A stretch of 64,000 nt of DNA, from contig OY723240.1 in NCBI GenBank assembly GCA_963210315.1, positions 1,860,001 through 1,924,000 on the forward strand, given 5' to 3'. The position numbers and the translations under genes were made by a program. Under the pieces are notes generated by a model that was given only the letters and a program-made list of their open reading frames with translations, had not been told where the DNA came from and did no database searches. This document shows, in pieces, positions 22,101-30,992 of this stretch; the first letter of the stretch is position 1; every line of letters begins with the position of its first letter. The stretch is from Rhynchopus euleeides. Its lineage: Eukaryota > Euglenozoa > Diplonemea > Diplonemida > Diplonemidae.

Positions 22101-23011
22101 CCCTCCCGACATGCGCCTGGCATGTGTACACCGACGGGTCAGTCTCCAACTCCACATCGCGGCAACAGCAGGGCGGCGCAGGAGCAGCGGTGTACAGCAT
22201 GCCGGAGGGCCGCCTCAGGAAAAAGCTCGCCTGGCCGGCAGGACTCCGCTGCATCAGCTACCAGGCGGAGCTGGTGGCCATCAGAGAATCCCTCGCTCAC
22301 CTATGCACCCTGGTATCCCCAGGCGAAACGATCGCCATCCTCACAGACTCGCAGAGCGCACTGAACGCGCTGCTGAGCGGCCCGCAGCGAGCGAGAGGAT
22401 CCACCGAATGGGACATCTGGAGGTGGTTGAACGAGCTCGCCCAAACCCACGATGTCACCACCCACCTCCGCTACATCCCGTCACACGTTGGGGTAGCAGG
22501 GAACGAACTCGCTGACAAACAGGCGCAAATCGGTGCCTTCCGGCCGCAGATGGAACCGGTTAGCCTCGCGTCGGCTCGTGTCGTCCTCCGCCGACACATC
22601 TACAACGACGCAACGGTGCCCCGCACGGACAGCGTGTACGCGTACCGTTCGGGAATCGGGGAGACGCGACTGCAACGCCCCGACCTCCGCATGGAGGGAC
22701 TCACCCGCTTAGGGGAAACCACCATCCGCCGACTCCGGGCCGACCACCACCGCCTGGTCTACGACCATGACATCCCGGGCACGGCACAACCACCTTGCCA
22801 ACCCTGCCTGAAGCATGCGCCGGGCCACCCCCCGCCTGGGGTCTCACTGAAGCACCTCTTCTTCGGCTGCCCCGCGACAGCGTCGGCCCGACACCACCTC
22901 ACAGCCACAAACGTGCACAACCTGCTGTTGCACAACTGCAAGGAGGCGCTGCGCTACCTGGCCGAGGCAGGGGTAACGGAGCACGGCGAGAAGGACTACC
23001 TGAACGCGTGA
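19046..23011 (+). CDS. 2A-LINE ORF2: endonuclease-RT-RNase H
   Basis: Open frame from the codon after ORF1's TGA to TGA at 23009-23011, about 1321 aa. Order: 2A peptide (19118-19144), AP-type endonuclease (WNCNGL, LQEL, GDFNIHN, SSPDIV, SDHFAI), RT (RPIALTSTACKVLEKM; Asp at YFDLEKAFD; PQGTVLSPLLFN; FADD at about 21224-21235; KYLGVYID), RNase H (YTDGS, YQAEL, TDSQSA, HVGVAGNELADKQ) and a terminal CCHC finger (CQPC...H...C). This is I/Ingi-like order (RT, RNase H, CCHC), a group in which some trypanosomatid members carry 2A. All catalytic motifs are intact. The first ATG after the stop falls within the endonuclease at about 19676 and would delete its first motifs, so initiation there is unlikely to give full activity. 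A GTG at 19244 is not a plausible eukaryotic start. Confidence 0.9.
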   Translation, partial: RGGPPSPGLQRHIYETGRDLLLRAGDIEQNPGPAQHLKCLTWNCNGLTEAKRAELQHHLATQRYDVVHLQELRAAQGGDPKFPGYSVFLRRRTQKRCKGTLTSGGGIATLVREDLHATLIATAPNASVTETLTVRVTGPESAITFTNVYRPSGVGTSNDPRRDDFSTSLLPHTPESIIAGDFNIHNRAWDKHARCDDKGTDLYHWSLLNGMSLCNDPDHPTRMRRDSKSSPDIVFAHYELGEVTWNTLDQWQSDHFAIQYTVPFARTPAAATHPAAKARQLWNWAAADWPAFTEELERLSRKVTKWNDPKESFHKWLGLVRTVAAKHIPTKRSSRPRKRWFTSKVKRAIRARNEESRRHAQTAHLSQDDYDKLDKLTTDATNAVLEAKRTTWETRCQAASTSSDLGATFRLVRELDGRKIQQAAFPLVDGGVPVTDPKAKADLLCSHYAKISEGSDQQPQAAHTPQHANDQTPPELSAAEDDFSKEELNAALSELQERKSPGPDDLNNELLMHLGPQARQGLLHVLNLSWNSGILPDAWTRAVIIPILKPGKPATAASSYRPIALTSTACKVLEKMVKRRMEQLMLDDAYPQVEGHCANQAGFQRLRSTTDQLAYITQTATDALSSGKAAVTLYFDLEKAFDKVSKHAVINSVRRKGFPPKFTRWLHNYLSNRRAAAQVHGVRSDYYDFNNGVPQGTVLSPLLFNCVMDDVSRAITASPNIHPAVFADDIAVLVVGDNYTEALSTAQGVISTLAAEIPLHGLQLSPSKCCYTLMGTTPAALGEHRRMELPDGTPLQHESTAKYLGVYIDACHTMTDHVDHVVTTCMRRLSILRMLAGTDWGSSGDTLRQAYLTYVYPILMYAASVYTPGLSTKNLKRLRDVHRMAALIITGCMKNTSTAKLLWESHLRDLDLDFKVAVCTDHERFRRVPHSPGYRAQLNTGNTGGSWLHQARSLVKYSKVDGRTPLLAPLHAAHPIPPWEWNLVLPRVHILATLPGLTAPKAATPKDTLRDLAEQTIQALPTCAWHVYTDGSVSNSTSRQQQGGAGAAVYSMPEGRLRKKLAWPAGLRCISYQAELVAIRESLAHLCTLVSPGETIAILTDSQSALNALLSGPQRARGSTEWDIWRWLNELAQTHDVTTHLRYIPSHVGVAGNELADKQAQIGAFRPQMEPVSLASARVVLRRHIYNDATVPRTDSVYAYRSGIGETRLQRPDLRMEGLTRLGETTIRRLRADHHRLVYDHDIPGTAQPPCQPCLKHAPGHPPPGVSLKHLFFGCPATASARHHLTATNVHNLLLHNCKEALRYLAEAGVTEHGEKDYLNA

Positions 23012-23339
23012 ACCAAATAACATCATCAGAGAACAAGGGCTTCGGCCCGACCTCCCAGCACCCCCCCCCCCATCCCAGCCCCACGTCACTTACCACAGGC
23101 CGCCAGGCGCGTCAGCGTCGGCGACCGCCCGCCCCCAGTCTGAGAGGCATCAGCCGAATCTCGGTGGAGGCGGGCACAAAACAAAAGGGAGAGTCGTCAC
23201 TGTGCATATCAGCACGGTCCCGCCCTCTGTGCCAGACCAACACACCACCAAAGGAAAAGAGGAAGAGGCGACGTAAGGCAATGCCTCCGTGCGGCCAGGA
23301 GAACACGAAATAGCGACCCCCTCAACGGGGAATGCTACG

Positions 23340-24640
23340 AGCACGGCCAAAAATCGTTCAAAAATCGTTCAAATTTGGAGTGAAAATCACTCCAAAATCA
23401 CTCAGTGTGGACGCAGAAGTGAATCCTTCAGGAATACACCCGCACACCTCACATTGGCGGTGTATAAACCACCTGATATTTTTACTCGTTACGAGCGACG
23501 AAGTAGCGCGAAGTAGCGACGTGCCCATTTTTTCCCGGTCCGTTCTAAAATAGTTACGTTCCAAAAGTCCGTTACTGGTGCTGTCAAAGACGCTTCGCAC
23601 AATATACGCACGAACTACCCAAAGTACGCTCGGGCTACGCACGAAGTACGCAGGAACTACGCAATTTGAACTTTCTTGCACCCCCCAGTCATTATTTGCA
23701 CGCACTCCAGGTCCCATATTTGCACCAGTGCAAATATGAGACCTGGAGTGCAAATATGAGGAATTTCCGAGTTCGTCGTGATGTGCAAAACATGACTGGG
23801 TTGTGCAAGAAACCATCATCTGCACCCCGTATCGGCCTCAATTGCACCCTCGTGCAGGTAAAAAAAGGCCTCGGGCCTCCGGCCCTCGGACCGTTTTTTA
23901 ATTACGCACACGACCTTCGCGCGGAAAGTGTCATTCAGCCCTGCCAAACGTGCTCTACACACCACCCCCTTCATCAGGCAAGTGGGTTTGTAAGGGTGTG
24001 TGGAAGCGTCAACGCTCGGGTGCAGGAAATTTACATTTTGGTCGCAAATGGCGTTACACATGCACTATGCACAACGTGTGCACGATTTCGGCAGAACTAC
24101 GCACAACCAACGCAATTTGGACCTTTCAACAACACCATTCACGGTACTTCGATTTTGGGTGGGAAAGATGGGGCAAGGAAGTGGCAAAAACTGCGAAGAA
24201 GGTCGAAAATTTTCACATTTTCATCAGAAACCATATTCAACGGATTCCAATTTTCGGGTGAAATCAAGCAGGTTGGCACAATGGCTCATGTTCACCCAAA
24301 AATGCACCTACCAAACCTCTTTTGCTTGATTTTTGGGACGGCATGGGTGATCCAGAGGCCAAAAATCACGATTTTTTCACCAATTCCTTCGACAACGGAC
24401 AGTTCCAGACCACAAGGACCACATTTTGGGGTCAGAATTTTCTCGGTCAAAAAATTCGAAAAATCTGAAATCTCTCGGAATTTTGAGCATTTTTTGAGAT
24501 TGGCATGCCCATTTTAGACCCTTTGCGTGGCTCTAAACCCAAAAATTTGCTCGAAAATGGCCTCAAATAGCCTAAAACAGCCCATTCTGGCCACCCCGAA
24601 AAAAAAATTCGAAAAGGGTCCCCCTATAGAAGTTGCCCAA
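23340..24640. other. AT-rich intergenic DNA, no gene seen
   Basis: Contains short direct and inverted repeats such as TGCAAATATGAG (about 23715-23765), ATCGTTCAAA repeats and a GTCCGTTC block at about 23535 resembling the core of the small TA-flanked elements at 44-47 kb. A 283-codon frame at 23666-24517 lacks an ATG start and shows no domain. Confidence 0.5.
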
Positions 24641-24960
24641 AAATACCGAAAATAACGCGGTATTACCGGTAATAACGGTAATAACGTTACCGATAACGTT
24701 ATTACCGTTACTGATAACGGTATTACCGTTACCGATAACGGTAATAACGGTAATAACGTTACCGATAACGTTATTACCGTTCCTGATAACGGTAATAACG
24801 GTATTACCGTTATCGATAACGGTATAACGCGGAAAAATAACGTTACCGATTTTCGGATAACGTTATTCGGCCGTTCTGGAACGTTATTAACGGTAAGTTA
24901 TTTTACCGAAAAAATAACGGTATTACCGTTACTGGTAACGCAATAACGCCCGATGTATGT
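24641..24960. repeat. Palindromic GGTAATAACG / CGTTACCGATAACG cluster
   Basis: About 300 bp made almost wholly of overlapping self-complementary words (GGTAATAACG, TTATCGATAA, CGTTATTACC). It is related to a short inverted copy at 15560-15600. Expected to form many alternative hairpins. Confidence 0.8.
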
Positions 24961-25013
24961 TTTTTGGTATTTTTTCCGCGTTTTCCGTACGTACTAGACA
25001 TGTATGGGGCCCC

Positions 25014-25127
25014 CATATTTCCCCCATATTTCCCCCATATTTCCCCCATATTTCCCCCATATTTCCCCCATATTTCCCCCATATTTCCCCCATATTTCCC
25101 CCATATTTCCCCCATATTTCCCCCATA
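25014..25127. repeat. Tandem 11-mer CCCCCATATTT, about 10-11 copies
   Basis: Perfect CCCCCATATTT units follow a GTACTAGACATGTATGG block that also occurs, inverted, at 13500-13535. Shorter runs of the same word lie at 33470-33560 and 34450-34600. Confidence 0.9.
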
Positions 25128-25319
25128 TTGGGGGTATGGAAATTTAGTCATTCTTAGTCACTTTTAGGCGATTTACGCGCGGTTTTTCGGCTGGGGAAAA
25201 GAGAGTAAGATTTTCGAAAAAAATCGATTTTTTCGCAAAAAATCGCATTGTGTCGTAGTCGCGCGTAGTCACCCGTAGTCGCCAGGTCGAGGTTACCAGA
25301 TTCCATACCCCCCCGGGGT

Positions 25320-25508
25320 ACTGAATTACCGATTTTTCGACATGTCGAAAAAAAATTATTTTTGGCCGAAAAAATTTTTTTTTTCGGCCGACTAAACCGA
25401 AAATCGGGCCCTCTGGGGTGCCACACCGATATTTTTCGGATATTTTTCGGATTTTTTTTCGATTTTTTTTGGTTGGGGTGGCCACCAGTCCAGGCTGCTG
25501 CCCCAGGG
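25320..25508. repeat. 190-bp palindromic repeat unit, left flank of the OTU insert
   Basis: One unit of the family seen in tandem at 28314-28775: TTCGACATGTCGAA palindrome, GGCCGA(n)T(n)CGGCC palindrome, GCCCTCTGGGGTGCCAC, several TTTTTCGGAT words, then GGTTGGGGTGGCCACCAG. It ends at 25508 with the 28-bp sequence repeated at 28314-28341. Confidence 0.8.
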
Positions 25509-25713
25509 TTTCGGCAAGCTGGGCCGCCTAGCAGCAGAACGGACGGGGCGAAGCAGGGTTCTGGTCACCCAGAGCCACGCCACCAGAGTGAGTAGCGCGT
25601 ACAGCCACATCCTGGGTCGAACACTCCTTGAATGCGGCCCCATATCACCAGCAGCAGTGAGCCGGACGGCGTTGGCTACAGAGGCCGCGGCCCCCCTGAA
25701 CCCGGACCACTTC

Positions 25714-27855
25714 ATGCGGTTCTCGGTTGACTCGCGTGGGGAGGGGGAGGTGTTCATTGACCCTGATGAGGAGCGCCCTGTGCCCCAGGCGGACCCGGTC
25801 CCTCGGGCAGAGGCAGCACCGACATCTCCGTCCCCCTCTGTCGTCATCGAAAAGTGGAGAGACAAGCGAGGAGGGGCGCGAGTGGCTATTGAGGACCTGG
25901 CAGAGGGGCTTGGTAATGCTCTTACGATGCCCGAACAGGTCGCCGCCCTGGGTGGGTCAGTGGCGGAGGGGGCCCCAGCAACGTGGGTGGTGGCGGTGAC
26001 GGCCGCGGCGTGTGACCTGGGGTTTGACATCGACGCTGACAAGCTTCTGCGCCTGGCGGTGGTGTGCGTCCGTCGAGCGCCCACACTCCGTCTGCTCCTC
26101 TCAGACCCCGACGAGTGGGCGGGGCGTATGCTGGCTTCCGGGGGTGGCGAAGACGTGGACCAGGTGGCCCTCCGTGGGGTGGCGGTGGCCCTCGACGTCC
26201 ACGCTGTGGTTTTTAGAGACAACCTCCCCCCTCTTCTCGTGGCCCCAGGTGAACCATGCCAAGCGCTTTTTGTGGGCGGCGTGGACGGGGGGTTCAAGCC
26301 GGTCACGGTGCCGGACCAGGTGGTGGAACAGGTCACATACACGAAGTGTGTGGAGGTCGAGGTGCCGCAGGGCCCGGTTATCCCGGGGCGCGTGGATGTG
26401 TCGGGGTCACCGGGTTGCTGTCAGTTCTGTGCGTCGCTCTTCACCACGGCCGTGCACCATGGGGAGTGTGGTCACTGCTCGAGGATGGTGTGCCCGACCT
26501 GCTGTGAGCTGGGCGAAGACGACACCAGGTGCGTCTGCACGCCACTACCTCTGCCACGCGAGGACCAAGGGGTGGCCCCTCATCCGCCGGGGCAAGCGGA
26601 GCCCCCTCCTCCGCCCCCGGCGAGCACCGCACTGACAAAGGCTTTGCTGGAGGGCCGGGCCCCAGGGGGAGGGGACGGTCTGTCCAGGCTGCAACGGTCT
26701 TTGGGGATGCAGGAGTGCACGGGGTTCCGTTTCACACCAGGCGACTGCTTCTTCGATGCGGCGGCTTTCATTATGGGAGGCTCGGCGGCGGGCATGCGGA
26801 GGCTAGCCGTCCAGGCGGTGCTACGTGACCCAGGCCTTTGTGCTCGGGCCGAGCCGAACAGCGAGTCCTGGGCTGCGGCCATGCGAGTCGAGGGTAGCCG
26901 GGACGAGGCTTCTTGGGCGGACCAGGTAGCAGTACATGGACTTGCGCTGGGGTCGGGGTGGGCTGTGGTGGTCCTATCTGATCAAGCGCCCCCCACGGTC
27001 CACCGCCCCCGGGTGAAGCCTTTCGTCGGAGTGCTTGGAGTCAAGCATCAGGGAAAGCACTACACCCCCCTTTTGGTGCCCCCACCTCTGGCGGAGGCAG
27101 TGTCTGCCCTCGCCCCCTCGCCGGTGTTGGGGCGGACTGGCTGTCCAGGGGGGGAGCAGGGCCTCCCCATGTGCCAGGTGCCGTCCCAGCCGTCGCGCCG
27201 CCGCTTTTACTGTGCCCGCTGTGCAGAGGCGGTGGATACCGCAGTCGAACACTGGCGTTGTTTCGGTTGCGATTGCAGGGCGTGTGGGGAATGCGTGGAG
27301 CAGGGGGAGACCTGTATGGATCTGGGGCCTCGGGACGCGGAGGAGCCGCCTGCGAGGGTCCCGCAGCCGCAGGACCAGGGTGATCCCCCTCGACGAGAAG
27401 GTGATCCCCCTCCTGCACCCACCGGCGCCCCGGCCACCGGCCGCTCCGACCCGACCGCCACCGAGGAAGGCTCCAACCCTGCGCAAGCACCAGCCACCTC
27501 GATGTCGTCGCAGCCGAAGCGGAAGCGGGAGTCGGCATCGCCGCAGCGTGGTCAGGAGATGGATGAGGACGACGGGGCCACGACGGTGGGGGAGTGGGAG
27601 GAGCAGTTCTGCCCCGACGTGCACCGACCGCAGGAGGAGCAGGAGGCGGCGCTCCGGGCCATTCAGGCTTGGTGGGCCGAGTTGGGGGATGACAAGGCCT
27701 CACAGGCGGAGGCGTACAACGTGGTCTGTTGTCGTCTGAGGGCGCGGGCAGGCAAGCGGGCGCGGGCGAGCCGGCCAGGGGCGCGGGGGTCTTCGCAGCG
27801 GAGTTCCCAGGGGTCCCAGAGCCAGGGGAGTAGGGCCGCCAGGGGAGCGAGATAG
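25714..27855 (+). CDS. Double OTU-like / Cys-rich domain protein
   Basis: 713 aa from the first ATG; the frame is open 42 codons further upstream without ATG. Two similar halves. Half 1: OTU-like segment about 85-200 (EWAGRML...DVDQVALRGVAVALDVHAVVF) without a recognisable Gly-Asp-Cys or His, then a Cys/His-rich module 235-275 (CCQFC...HHGECGHC...CPTC). Half 2: OTU-like segment about 338-455 with GDCFF (343-347), SWADQVAVHGLA (400-411) and GKHYTPLL (447-454), a plausible Cys/His pair, then a second Cys-rich module 500-534 (CARC...HWRCFGCDC.ACGEC). The tail has a basic cluster PKRKRE (601-606), possibly nuclear localising, and a basic Ser/Gly end. OTU domains usually cleave ubiquitin or polyprotein links; the Cys modules could bind zinc. 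No RT lies nearby. It may be a cellular gene copy or an accessory ORF of an unseen retroelement. Confidence 0.75.
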   Translation: MRFSVDSRGEGEVFIDPDEERPVPQADPVPRAEAAPTSPSPSVVIEKWRDKRGGARVAIEDLAEGLGNALTMPEQVAALGGSVAEGAPATWVVAVTAAACDLGFDIDADKLLRLAVVCVRRAPTLRLLLSDPDEWAGRMLASGGGEDVDQVALRGVAVALDVHAVVFRDNLPPLLVAPGEPCQALFVGGVDGGFKPVTVPDQVVEQVTYTKCVEVEVPQGPVIPGRVDVSGSPGCCQFCASLFTTAVHHGECGHCSRMVCPTCCELGEDDTRCVCTPLPLPREDQGVAPHPPGQAEPPPPPPASTALTKALLEGRAPGGGDGLSRLQRSLGMQECTGFRFTPGDCFFDAAAFIMGGSAAGMRRLAVQAVLRDPGLCARAEPNSESWAAAMRVEGSRDEASWADQVAVHGLALGSGWAVVVLSDQAPPTVHRPRVKPFVGVLGVKHQGKHYTPLLVPPPLAEAVSALAPSPVLGRTGCPGGEQGLPMCQVPSQPSRRRFYCARCAEAVDTAVEHWRCFGCDCRACGECVEQGETCMDLGPRDAEEPPARVPQPQDQGDPPRREGDPPPAPTGAPATGRSDPTATEEGSNPAQAPATSMSSQPKRKRESASPQRGQEMDEDDGATTVGEWEEQFCPDVHRPQEEQEAALRAIQAWWAELGDDKASQAEAYNVVCCRLRARAGKRARASRPGARGSSQRSSQGSQSQGSRAARGAR

Positions 27856-28313
27856 CCGTAGGTCGGCTCCCCCCCCCCCCTACCCCCCTCTTTCCTTTCG
27901 CCCCTCCCCCCCCCCCCCCCCTCCCGTTCCCCACCCCCGTGCCCCCTTCCCCTTTCTTCCGGTGAATGCGCCAGCGGAGTCGGTCCACGCCCTCGCTGTC
28001 AGTCGCTTTCGCCTCTCCCCCCCTGCCCCCCCCCCCTTTACCTCGCCCCCTTTTCCCCTCACCAGCGGGCTGCCCCTTGTGAATGGTAGATTTGCCTACA
28101 GCCCCTTGTTCATGCCGCCAGCACGGAGCCCCACGCAGCTCAACCCCGGCCAGTGCGCGGTTTGTTTGCCCTAGAGCTTTGTTGTTTGTGTAGTTCATGT
28201 TACAGTGCTAAGAGCCCGTAGAAGCAAAAGTAGAACCTGCTGCGCTAGCCCCACCAAGCAGCCACAGTACGACAGGACGCGCGCAGGCACCGGGCCCCCT
28301 CTCCTAAAAAAAA
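27856..28313. other. C-rich 3' region of the OTU insert
   Basis: No ORF with support. Contains C runs (27869-27922, 28021-28033), a short open stretch without similarity, and the terminal A tract at 28306-28313. Confidence 0.5.
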
Positions 28314-28775
28314 GCCACCAGTCCAGGCTGCTGCCCCAGGGTGGCCGGATTTTCGACATGTCGAAAAAAAAAATTTGGCCGAAAAAAAAATTTTTTTTTC
28401 GGCCGACTAAACCGAAAATCGGGCCCTCTGGGGTGCCACACCGATATTTTTCGGATTTTTTTCGGATTTTTTTCGGATTTTTTTTCGATTTTTTTTGGTT
28501 GGGGTGGCCACCAGTCCAGGCTGCTGCCCCACGGTGGCCGGATTTTCGACATGTCGAAAAAAAAAATTTTTTTGGCCGAAAAAAAATTTTTTTTTTTCGG
28601 CCGACTAAACCGAAAATCGGGCCCTCTGGGGTGCCACACCGATATTTTTCGGATTTTTTTCGGATTTTTTTTCGATTTTTTTTGGTTGGGGTGGCCACCA
28701 GTCCAGGCTGCTGCCCCAGGGTGGCCGGATTTTCGACATGTCGAAAAAAAAATTTTTTTGGCCGAAAAAAATATT
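28314..28775. repeat. Tandem 190-bp palindromic repeat, about 2.5 units
   Basis: CCACCAGTCCAGG occurs at about 28315, 28508 and 28695 (spacing 193 and 187). Each unit contains TTCGACATGTCGAA and a long GGCCG-A(n)-T(n)-CGGCC palindrome, strong hairpin or cruciform candidates, plus GCCCTCTGGGGTGCCACACC. The last unit breaks off within the palindrome and is joined to a G/C hairpin block. Confidence 0.88.
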
Positions 28776-28975
28776 TTCCGGGGGGCTTCGCCCCCCGGAC
28801 CCCCCATGTGGGGGGCTCCGCCCCCCACGCCCCACGCCCCCCGCCCCCCCCCCCCCCCCCCACCTCCCACCTCCCTCCCGGCCGGGGGCCGGTACGGTCG
28901 GTCGTCGGCTGCGGCCAAAGGGCGTGCGGTAGCCGACGCCCTTTTGTGCTCGCCTCCTCCCTCCCACACCTCTTT
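28776..28975 (+). repeat. Dispersed G/C hairpin plus pseudoknot-capable block, copy 1
   Basis: GGGGGGCTTCGCCCCCC and GGGGGGCTCCGCCCCCC hairpins, a C-rich spacer, then 28904-28945 where GTCGGCT (28904-28910) pairs with AGCCGAC (28931-28937) and AAAGGGC (28917-28923) pairs with GCCCTTT (28938-28944). The pairings interleave, giving an H-type pseudoknot topology. The same block recurs at 30993-31155. Confidence 0.7.
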
Positions 28976-30327
28976 GTCCTCTTTCATGACGCGTCACCCT
29001 GCCTCCACGCTCTGACTTCTGTGACCCGCATGCCGCGTTGAGAGCAAGTCTTCCGTGTGCTGTCACCGAGACCAGGCCACTATCTGCTCTCAGGTTGGTA
29101 GCAATGGCCTTTTACCTGATGTCAAGCCCACGTGACAAAGACTCGTGCAGCTGAGGTCCTGGCTGGTCTGTCCTGTTGTCTGGGATCCTGTTCCCCCCCG
29201 CACCCCCCCTTCCCACACATGTCTGGTGCGTCGGTCGCGGGTTTGTGGCGCATCGGTCCTTTGGCCTGCCGGGCCTCCCCCCCGCACCCCCCCTCCACAC
29301 GCGAACCGGTCCCCCTTTTTCAATTGCGACCCGGTTCCCGTGTTGTGTCGCGGCCCTCCCCGCCTCGCCTCCGACAGACTCTCCCCACAGTTGACGACGT
29401 GGGCAAACGGCGCCGACATCCTCTCATCACTTACCGTATTCTCATCAGGACGGTCGGTTTCCCTGACGCCACGACCACCAATGTGCTCCGATGCTTTTTG
29501 AAGGAGGTAGTTCATCCCCGACTCAGGCGTTTGCGGGAATGAGCTCGCCCACTTCTCCTGGAGGAGTACGCACCACCCGGTCGTGGCGCACCCGCACCCG
29601 CTGCACACCGCACATGACGAGTTGCGGTAGCAGCCGTACCCCACACAGGTTCGAGTGGTTTGCCATGGTCCTGCTCACGACGACCTGCAGGTCACCCGTT
29701 CCTGTCGTGCACGGGCAGGCAGTGCCAGGAGGTGGTGGCCTCGTCAATCTGGCAGGGTTTGAGTTTACCGGGGCGAGGCACTCCACTCTGGGTCTGCTGT
29801 TTGTGATGTAACAAGCAGGTCTGGCGGGGTGTTCAGGGTTCGGAGTGGCCCTCCTCGTTGGCATCCGTGCAGCAGCGCTATCGCGTCCCGGAATGCCCCG
29901 TGTCACACCGGTGGGAACAGGGGCCAGCACCGCCATCTCGAGGAGGACCCGGGCCGTTCTTTGGATTCTTCACAGTCGCAGCCTCCGGCTTGTCGTTGTC
30001 CGTCAGCGTAGCGCCCACCCAGCCTGCAGAGATCTTGCACCGTCTTCAACAGCAACTTTTGACCCGACAATTTTTGGGGCATTTTTTCACCAAAAAAAAA
30101 TCACTCTGCGCGCCAAGTCGAAGACTTGTTTGGGGACTTTTGGTGTCCCCAATTTTTCAATTTTCGAAAAATAAGCTCACTTTGCTAAACTGGACCCAAC
30201 TCCCCACACTCTTTTTTAAGCGAAAAACAGCAAATTTCGGCCGATTTTTTCTCATTTTTTCTCATTTTTTTTCACCGACTTTTCCATACCCCCATTTTGG
30301 CTAATTTTGCCTAAATTTCCATACCCC
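28976..30327. other. Intergenic region, no gene recognised
   Basis: Short ORFs on both strands show no domain. 29686-29720 (GACCTGCAGGTCACCCG) resembles 31645-31680, and 30086-30215 is an AT-rich block repeated at 32478-32610 (TCACTCTGCG, CCAAGTCGAAGA, TTTTGGTGTCCCCAATTTTT), so parts of 29.5-30.2 and 31.6-32.6 kb belong to one dispersed family. Confidence 0.5.
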
Positions 30328-30948
30328 CATTTGTTTGATTTTGGGTCGGGAAAGGTATGGCCAGGAAGTGGGAAAAATTGAGGAAAAAGTCGGAAATTTT
30401 CAGGTTTGCCCATATAAACCATGGGTCACAGATTCCGATTTTTGGGTCAGACTCCAAGTTTGACACAAGGGAAAATAGGCAAAAATTTTCACCTATTTTT
30501 GGTCACCTAAGGGGGGGGCTTCGCTCCGGGTCACTGACCCAAGCTGACCCAGATTGACCCGGAGCGAAGCCCCCCATTTTCCTAAGGTGAAAAACCCCAG
30601 GGTGACCCAAATTGACCCAAGTGGGGGTCTTCGCTCCGGGTCAATTTGGGTCAACTTGGGTCAATTTGGGTCACCCTGGGGTTTTTCACCTTAGGAAAAT
30701 GGGGGGCTTCGCTCCGGGTCAATCTGGGTCAGCTTGGGTCAGTGACCCGGAGCGAAGCCCCCCCCTTAGGTGACCAAAAATAGGTGAAAATTTTTGCCTA
30801 TTTTCCCTTGTGTCAAACTTGGAGTCTGACCCAAAAATCGGAATCTGTGACCCATGGTTTATATGGGCAAACCTGAAAATTTCCGACTTTTTCCTCAATT
30901 TTTCCCACTTCCTGGCCATACCTTTCCCGACCCAAAATCAAACAAATG
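30328..30948. repeat. 621-bp palindrome: 293-bp arms, 35-bp loop
   Basis: Left arm 30328-30620 and right arm 30656-30948 are reverse complements wherever compared: every matched pair of positions sums to 61276, and both arms encode the same 66-residue frame in opposite orientation. Arms contain smaller inverted repeats of GGCTTCGCTCCGGGTCA and its complement. Spacer 30621-30655. Confidence 0.92.
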
Positions 30949-30992
30949 CAGCGGAAAATGGCCAAAAATAGGCCAAAAAACCCCAAATTTTT

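Larger units (their letters stand above)
16024..23310 (+). mobile_element. 2A-bearing non-LTR retrotransposon, apparently complete
   Basis: Tandem 5' units, ORF1, TGA-2A junction and ORF2 are all present and uninterrupted. The 3' boundary is approximate: 23012-23310 looks like an untranslated tail (C-run, purine-rich AAGGAAAAGAGGAAGAGGCG) before sequence turns AT-rich near 23340. I could not pin down a target-site duplication. Confidence 0.75.
25509..28313 (+). mobile_element. 2.8-kb retro-inserted segment carrying the double-OTU gene
   Basis: The 28 bases at 25481-25508 (starting GCCACCAGTCC, ending GCCCCAGGG) recur identically at 28314-28341, bracketing this segment. The segment ends in an 8-A tract (28306-28313) just before the right copy. 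The flanks together reconstitute a continuous repeat array. Long target duplication plus 3' A tract is the signature of target-primed (LINE-type) insertion. Most of the segment is the OTU gene; 27856-28313 would be its 3' region, with C-rich runs and no further ORF. Confidence 0.7.

Noticed and set aside
23666..24517. 283-codon frame in AT-rich DNA
   Set aside because: No ATG start, no domain, built from local repeats.
25014..25127. CRISPR-like array
   Set aside because: Simple 11-mer tandem repeat without spacers, in a eukaryotic context.
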